Assembly: GCA_012034865.1 (NCBI GenBank)
Contig: JAAUOM010000018.1
Coordinates: 1 to 51,024 of the forward strand
Direction: 5' to 3'
DNA length: 51,024 nucleotides
DNA from: Acaryochloris sp. CRU_2_0
Lineage (GTDB): Bacteria > Cyanobacteriota > Cyanobacteriia > Thermosynechococcales > Thermosynechococcaceae
The notes beneath the pieces were generated by a model that was not told where the DNA came from, ran no database searches, and saw only the letters and a program-made list of their open reading frames with translations. Below, in pieces: positions 47,626-51,024 of this stretch. Position 1 is the stretch's first letter; every line of letters starts with the position of its first letter. A program made the position numbers and the translations under genes.

Positions 47626-47717
47626 TAACCTTGTCGCGATCGCAGTACAGTGGAGAGGTAATAAATACCTAATTTATTTGTATTTATATAGAGTTGCGAA
47701 CCAAGAGAGAAAACTAT

Positions 47718-48590
47718 ATGAATCCCTTAAACCTCAAGAGTATAGCCCTGGGGACTACGCTGACTGCGTTAGGGATGGCGTTGTTGCCCTTAGCCGCCAC
47801 CAGCAGCAGTCCTGAGTTGACCCCTAATCCTGAACATTTCCAGCAGTTAATGACCACCAATACCTGTGAGAAGTGTGATTTACGGGGGGCTGCTTTGCAA
47901 GGTCAAAAGCTGAAAGGCGCGAATTTGCAAGGGGCACAATTGCAGGGAGCCAACTTGCAAGGGGCGGATCTCGATGATGCCAATTTAGAGAGTGCCAATT
48001 TGCAATCTGCCAATTTACAAAAAGCCACCCTGCGGCGGGCCAGTTTGATCACCACCCTTAAACAAGCCACGAATTTGCAAGATGCCAATTTAGCCGGGGC
48101 GACTCTGACAAAAGCTAAGCTCAAAGGCGTGGATCTGCGGCGAGCCAATTTGGTTGGCGCGATTTTGGAAGATGCCGACTTTAGTGTGGCTGTGGTGGAG
48201 ATGGTTCAAGGGAATCGCCATGTCTTTTTTAGTGACTTAAGGGAGGCTAATTTCAGCAAAAGCAATCTCAGAAATGCCACCCTCAACCAAGTGTATTTAG
48301 AGAATGCCAATCTCACTCAAGCGAATTTGCGAGGAGCCAGTCTTAAACAAGCCCAACTCAAGTACACCAACCTGAATGGGGCAAAGTTAAATTATGCGGA
48401 TTTACGCAAAGCTTCCTTAGAAAGTGTGAATTTGAGTGGAGCCGATTTAAGCAGTGCCCATCTCGGTAAAATTGCCATGACCGATGTTAATTTAAGGGAT
48501 GCCAATCTTAGCAATGCTGATTTAAGCGGGGCTAAGTTTTGCCGGATGGACATCCCTGCTACTTTACAAGGCTACTCGGCTTGTCAGTAA
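47718..48590 (+). CDS. Secreted pentapeptide-repeat protein
   Basis: A 290-residue exported protein. ATG 47718 gives a signal peptide (LKSIALGTTLTALGMALLPL); an earlier TTG at 47694 would add a charged leader. A short segment with TNTCEKCDLRGA precedes about 35-40 pentapeptide units of the A(D/N)LXX type (GANLQ GAQLQ GANLQ GADLD DANLE...), forming a right-handed beta-helix. One spacer (SVAVVEMVQGNRHVFF) interrupts the coil near residue 165. Function is unknown; the N-terminal C-x-x-C-D-L motif is shared with the convergent gene downstream. Confidence 0.9.
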   Translation: MNPLNLKSIALGTTLTALGMALLPLAATSSSPELTPNPEHFQQLMTTNTCEKCDLRGAALQGQKLKGANLQGAQLQGANLQGADLDDANLESANLQSANLQKATLRRASLITTLKQATNLQDANLAGATLTKAKLKGVDLRRANLVGAILEDADFSVAVVEMVQGNRHVFFSDLREANFSKSNLRNATLNQVYLENANLTQANLRGASLKQAQLKYTNLNGAKLNYADLRKASLESVNLSGADLSSAHLGKIAMTDVNLRDANLSNADLSGAKFCRMDIPATLQGYSACQ

Positions 48591-48593
48591 AGT

Positions 48594-49223
48594 CTACGGC
48601 TGAGGGGTGCCTGGAGGCAGGGTGGCACCCGTAAGAATGGCATTGGTAAGCCTGACATCCTTGAGGTTGGCACCGCTGAGGTTGGCATCCTGTAAGTTAG
48701 CTCCTGTAAGATCAGCTCCTTGCAGATTGGCTCCTGTTAAGTTGGCTGAGAATAAATTGGCTCCATTGAGTTTGGCTCCTTTCAGGTTGGCTTCCTCCAA
48801 GTTAACCCCTTGGAGTTTTGCCTGTTGCAATTGCGCTCCTTTGAGGTTAACTGCATTCATACGGCTACTGCGGAGATCGGCTCCAATTAGGTTGGCACCG
48901 TTTAAGTCCGCTTTACTCAAATCCGTCACACTCAAGTTAGTGGTTTGCAGGTTGGCCTCGGACAACTTGGCTTTAATCAGCTTTGCCCCCGTCAGATTGG
49001 CCGCATTTAAGTTGACGTTCCGCAGGTTAGAAAATATTAAATTTGCCCCCTGCAAGTTGGTGACGCTTAGATCCATGCCGTTGAAATTGGCTCTGGACAA
49101 ATCACAGCGAATACAACTGCGAGTATTGAATAACTGTTGAATGTGCTGCGGGAGTTCGGCATGGGCAGGCAGCGCGATCACAGTCACACAGGAGGCAAGA
49201 AGCAAATGTCGATAATTGATCAT
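48594..49223 (-). CDS. Secreted pentapeptide-repeat protein (paralogue of the convergent gene)
   Basis: A 209-residue protein with a signal peptide (LLLASCVTVIALPAHA) and the opening RSCIRCDLSRANFNG, equivalent to the TCEKCDLRGA segment of its neighbour. About 30 pentapeptide units follow (GANLIFSNLRNVNLNAANLT, continuing), ending in a short Pro-rich tail. The stop lies 3 bp from the stop of the convergent homologue. The next gene upstream ends 8 bp before its start, so they are probably cotranscribed. Confidence 0.88.
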   Translation of the reverse strand: MINYRHLLLASCVTVIALPAHAELPQHIQQLFNTRSCIRCDLSRANFNGMDLSVTNLQGANLIFSNLRNVNLNAANLTGAKLIKAKLSEANLQTTNLSVTDLSKADLNGANLIGADLRSSRMNAVNLKGAQLQQAKLQGVNLEEANLKGAKLNGANLFSANLTGANLQGADLTGANLQDANLSGANLKDVRLTNAILTGATLPPGTPQP

Positions 49224-49231
49224 GGTATTAA

Positions 49232-49756
49232 TTAATCCGCTAGCTTTTCAGGTTTGTCTTCGATAAAGCCTCGACCGGGTCCTAGATCCCAACGCTTGCG
49301 ACTTTTAGCGATCGTCACCCAATAATTAAAGCGATCGCGCACCGTCCCAAAGGAGTAGACCAGGCACTTTTGCGTCGGACAGTAAAAGGAAAACTCCCCC
49401 TTCTTTAGCGTTTTTGTGGTTTTGTACCCTTTCTTCTCGGTAATTTGGGGCAAAAACTGTTGATCGAGCTGTGTAAATACCGTCCAAGCTTCTACGGGTT
49501 TTTCTAAGGACAACCGCGCCCGTTTTAAATTTAACTGCGCTTGAAGGAGTTCAGTCGTTAATTTGGTTGCCAGTTCATCGCAATCATTATTCTCTGGAGA
49601 GCAAGGAATGTAATGAATCACATTATCTTCTAGGGGAGCCTCATCATCTTCAAACACAGCAAATTGATAACCAGCGATCCGACCGGCTGCTTGGGCAGGG
49701 GCTGTGAACCCTAAAGCACCTAACAAGAGACCTGCAATAACGTAGTGTTGTTTCAT
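49232..49756 (-). CDS. Hypothetical exported protein
   Basis: A 174-residue protein with a signal peptide (HYVIAGLLLGALGFTAPAQA). The mature part has four Cys in pairs (YIPCSPENNDC and FYCPTQKC), an acidic segment and a basic, Trp-containing C-terminus (VTIAKSRKRWDLGPGRG). No family is recognised. It lies 8 bp upstream of the pentapeptide gene on the same strand, so both may be exported together. The 168 bp upstream contain no other gene. Confidence 0.65.
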   Translation of the reverse strand: MKQHYVIAGLLLGALGFTAPAQAAGRIAGYQFAVFEDDEAPLEDNVIHYIPCSPENNDCDELATKLTTELLQAQLNLKRARLSLEKPVEAWTVFTQLDQQFLPQITEKKGYKTTKTLKKGEFSFYCPTQKCLVYSFGTVRDRFNYWVTIAKSRKRWDLGPGRGFIEDKPEKLAD

Positions 49757-49924
49757 CGTCTTTCAATGAATCTTTAGTTAACGATATATTGACTTTATAT
49801 ATCTTTAATCTTTCCAGTTTTTGTTGTTCCTGTCACGGTGGTTGCTGAGATAGCTGCTGTCAGCTCTTTTGGCAGCCCCTTGAATCAGCAGAGATCGCAA
49901 CCCTGCCCATTAGCCCTTTAAGCT

Positions 49925-50737
49925 ATGCTCAGCCGCTATTTGCGAGTTTTACGCCGACACCGTTTTTGGATCCTATTCTTGGCAATAAGCCTATTGGCCA
50001 GTACCGCAGTGATTCTGTGGATGCAACCGCGCTGGGTGATTGATAACCTGTCTGAAGCTATTTGTCCTGATGCCCTCTACTCTGTGCAAACGGATCAACC
50101 CTTAGTGGCGCTCACAGTGGATGATGGCCCCGATGATCAACATAGAGGTGCAGCCAATACCACCCAAAAAATTCTGGATGTCTTGGCTCAACATCAGGCC
50201 AAAGCCACCTTTTTTCTAATTAGCAGCAGAATCTCTGCTCAAAACCGAGAATTAATTGCCCAGATGGTTCGCCAAGGCCATGAGTTGGGGAATCATCTGA
50301 CGATGGATGAACCCAGCATCAATCTGCCACTGCCACAGTTTACTGCCGCCTTAAAACAAGCAGAACAAGAGATTCTAGCAGCAGCCCAGGTTCCCCAAGG
50401 AGGGTCATTACGGTGGTTGCGTCCCGGGGGCGGTCGGTGCAATCGAGGAATGACTAAAATAGCTAACCAACAGGGCTATCGCATGGCCTTAGGATCTTTG
50501 TGGCCCTACGATACGAGTCTGCCCTCTTCTGCTTTTTCGACTCAGCAGATTTTGGCCAATGTCCAACCCGGCAGTATCATTGTCCTCCACGATCACGGTC
50601 CTCAGGGAGAGTGGGGCGATCGCACCGTAGCCACCCTCTCTCAAGTCTTGCCTGAACTCAAACGACGTGGCTATACCCTAGTCACCCTTACGGAACTCTC
50701 ACAAGCGCTGACGATAGACCAGTTTTCAGCAAAGTAG
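49925..50737 (+). CDS. Polysaccharide deacetylase (NodB-homology, CE4) with N-terminal membrane anchor
   Basis: A 270-residue protein with one N-terminal membrane helix (FWILFLAISLLASTAVIL) and a CE4 domain. Motif 1 is TVDDGPDD (catalytic base Asp and metal Asp), motif 2 is HELGNHLTMDE (the two metal His), motif 3 is LRWLRPGGGRC, and motif 5 is IIVLHDHG. CE4 enzymes remove acetyl groups from chitin, peptidoglycan or exopolysaccharide; the extracytoplasmic placement fits peptidoglycan or a capsule. The start ATG is 49925. Confidence 0.9.
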   Translation: MLSRYLRVLRRHRFWILFLAISLLASTAVILWMQPRWVIDNLSEAICPDALYSVQTDQPLVALTVDDGPDDQHRGAANTTQKILDVLAQHQAKATFFLISSRISAQNRELIAQMVRQGHELGNHLTMDEPSINLPLPQFTAALKQAEQEILAAAQVPQGGSLRWLRPGGGRCNRGMTKIANQQGYRMALGSLWPYDTSLPSSAFSTQQILANVQPGSIIVLHDHGPQGEWGDRTVATLSQVLPELKRRGYTLVTLTELSQALTIDQFSAK

Positions 50738-50823
50738 CATCCAAAATCCCATCCAAGGAGGGGTGCCCGCAGGGCGGGGTAAGAACGTGGTGCCTAGAGT
50801 CAAACCCACCCCTGCCCCTCCTG

Positions 50824-50842
50824 CTATCCATTACACACAAGT
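50824..50842. repeat. Putative terminal repeat of the IS4-family element
   Basis: CTATCCATTACACACAAGT resembles the 19-bp IS50-type outer end, which finishes in TACACAAGT, and matches the left end of the 9801-10016 element at 14 of 19 positions. It lies 20 bp beyond the transposase stop. The other end is outside the window. Confidence 0.5.
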
Positions 50843-50862
50843 CGGCAGACTGTAGACAGGGC

Positions 50863-51024
50863 TTAGGTCTTAGAAACAAGTTGTGCTCCTTCGAGTAAAT
50901 GGTGCAATACCCCAATCCCTCTCCAAAGAGTTTTCAATCCAGGCTCACCATCCCCTTTACGGGCAAGGAATCCCCCCAATTGAGCAATCCAGCGCACGGC
51001 TTGATGAAGGGTGGGTGGTTTTTG
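50863..51024 (-). CDS. IS4-family (IS50/Tn5-like) transposase, C-terminal part (cut by window edge)
   Basis: A frame entering from the right edge and ending at TAA (50863-50865) gives 53 residues with HQAVRWIAQLGGFLARKGDG then KTLWRGIGVLHHLLEG. This matches the end of IS4-family transposases of the Tn5 subgroup, where a W-x2-A-x-L-G-G-F segment is followed by L-W-x-G. The N-terminal part and catalytic DDE residues are outside. It is probably part of an intact element at the right end. Confidence 0.8.
   Translation of the reverse strand, partial: QKPPTLHQAVRWIAQLGGFLARKGDGEPGLKTLWRGIGVLHHLLEGAQLVSKT

Overview
The window is a piece of a cyanobacterial chromosome. It carries photosystem I genes (psaF, psaJ, psaL), both chlL and chlN for light-independent protochlorophyllide reduction, the NDH-1 subunit gene ndhS, a plant-type ferredoxin, an SLH-domain OprB-like porin, and many copies of the HIP1 palindrome GCGATCGC (for example 2190-2197 and 10566-10573). 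Scattered Uma2, Rpn-type and IS genes and the moderate GC content suggest a large-genome marine cyanobacterium of the Acaryochloris kind. That genus is an inference; nothing here proves it.

Layout. 1-1.7 kb is a mosaic of mobile-element debris: a possible recombinase tail, the tail of a GNAT acetyltransferase, and an orphan tnpB. 1.7-9.7 kb holds a FetB-like permease, an AmiC-type amidase, enolase, glyoxalase I, a porin and an Rpn-family nuclease. 9.8-10.0 kb is a MITE-like element. 10-24.4 kb is mostly housekeeping: rlmN (frameshifted), rpsD, Uma2, ispD, a family 9 glycosyltransferase, tRNA-Ser(GGA), ferredoxin, an inositol-phosphatase family enzyme, a J-domain/TPR protein, hisZ (frameshifted), hisG, an FHA protein, a DUF4333 lipoprotein, pyrB, a UPF0367 protein and an ABC ATPase. 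24.5-31.5 kb looks like an acquired block: an AAA ATPase/DUF4276 pair (possible defence module), an SDR, an unidentified gene fragment, and a type 2 isoleucyl-tRNA synthetase behind a T-box leader. 31.5-35.5 kb has a pilin-domain lipoprotein, ndhS, rodA, mrp and an SRPBCC protein. 35.5-36.65 kb is a long, partly very AT-rich leader before chlL-chlN. 39-46.7 kb has a cold-shock protein, a membrane hydrolase, tsaD (frameshifted), psaF-psaJ, the NAD(P)HX repair enzyme, psaL and ygfZ. The right end has pentapeptide-repeat proteins, a polysaccharide deacetylase and the 3' end of an IS4-family transposase.

Main discovery candidate: the ~330-nt leader at 27870-28201 has the parts of a T-box riboswitch in order. 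These are a Stem I with an AUC isoleucine specifier, a Stem III hairpin, and an antiterminator with the UGGUACC bulge. It lies directly before an IleRS2-type synthetase whose HIGH signature reads GVHH. T-boxes belong mainly to Firmicutes and Actinobacteria, so a T-box/IleRS2 cassette in a cyanobacterium would be unusual and suggests transfer of gene and switch together.

Caution on data quality: rlmN, hisZ and tsaD each become full length if one base is inserted. tsaD is normally essential, so at least some of these are probably sequence errors rather than true pseudogenes.
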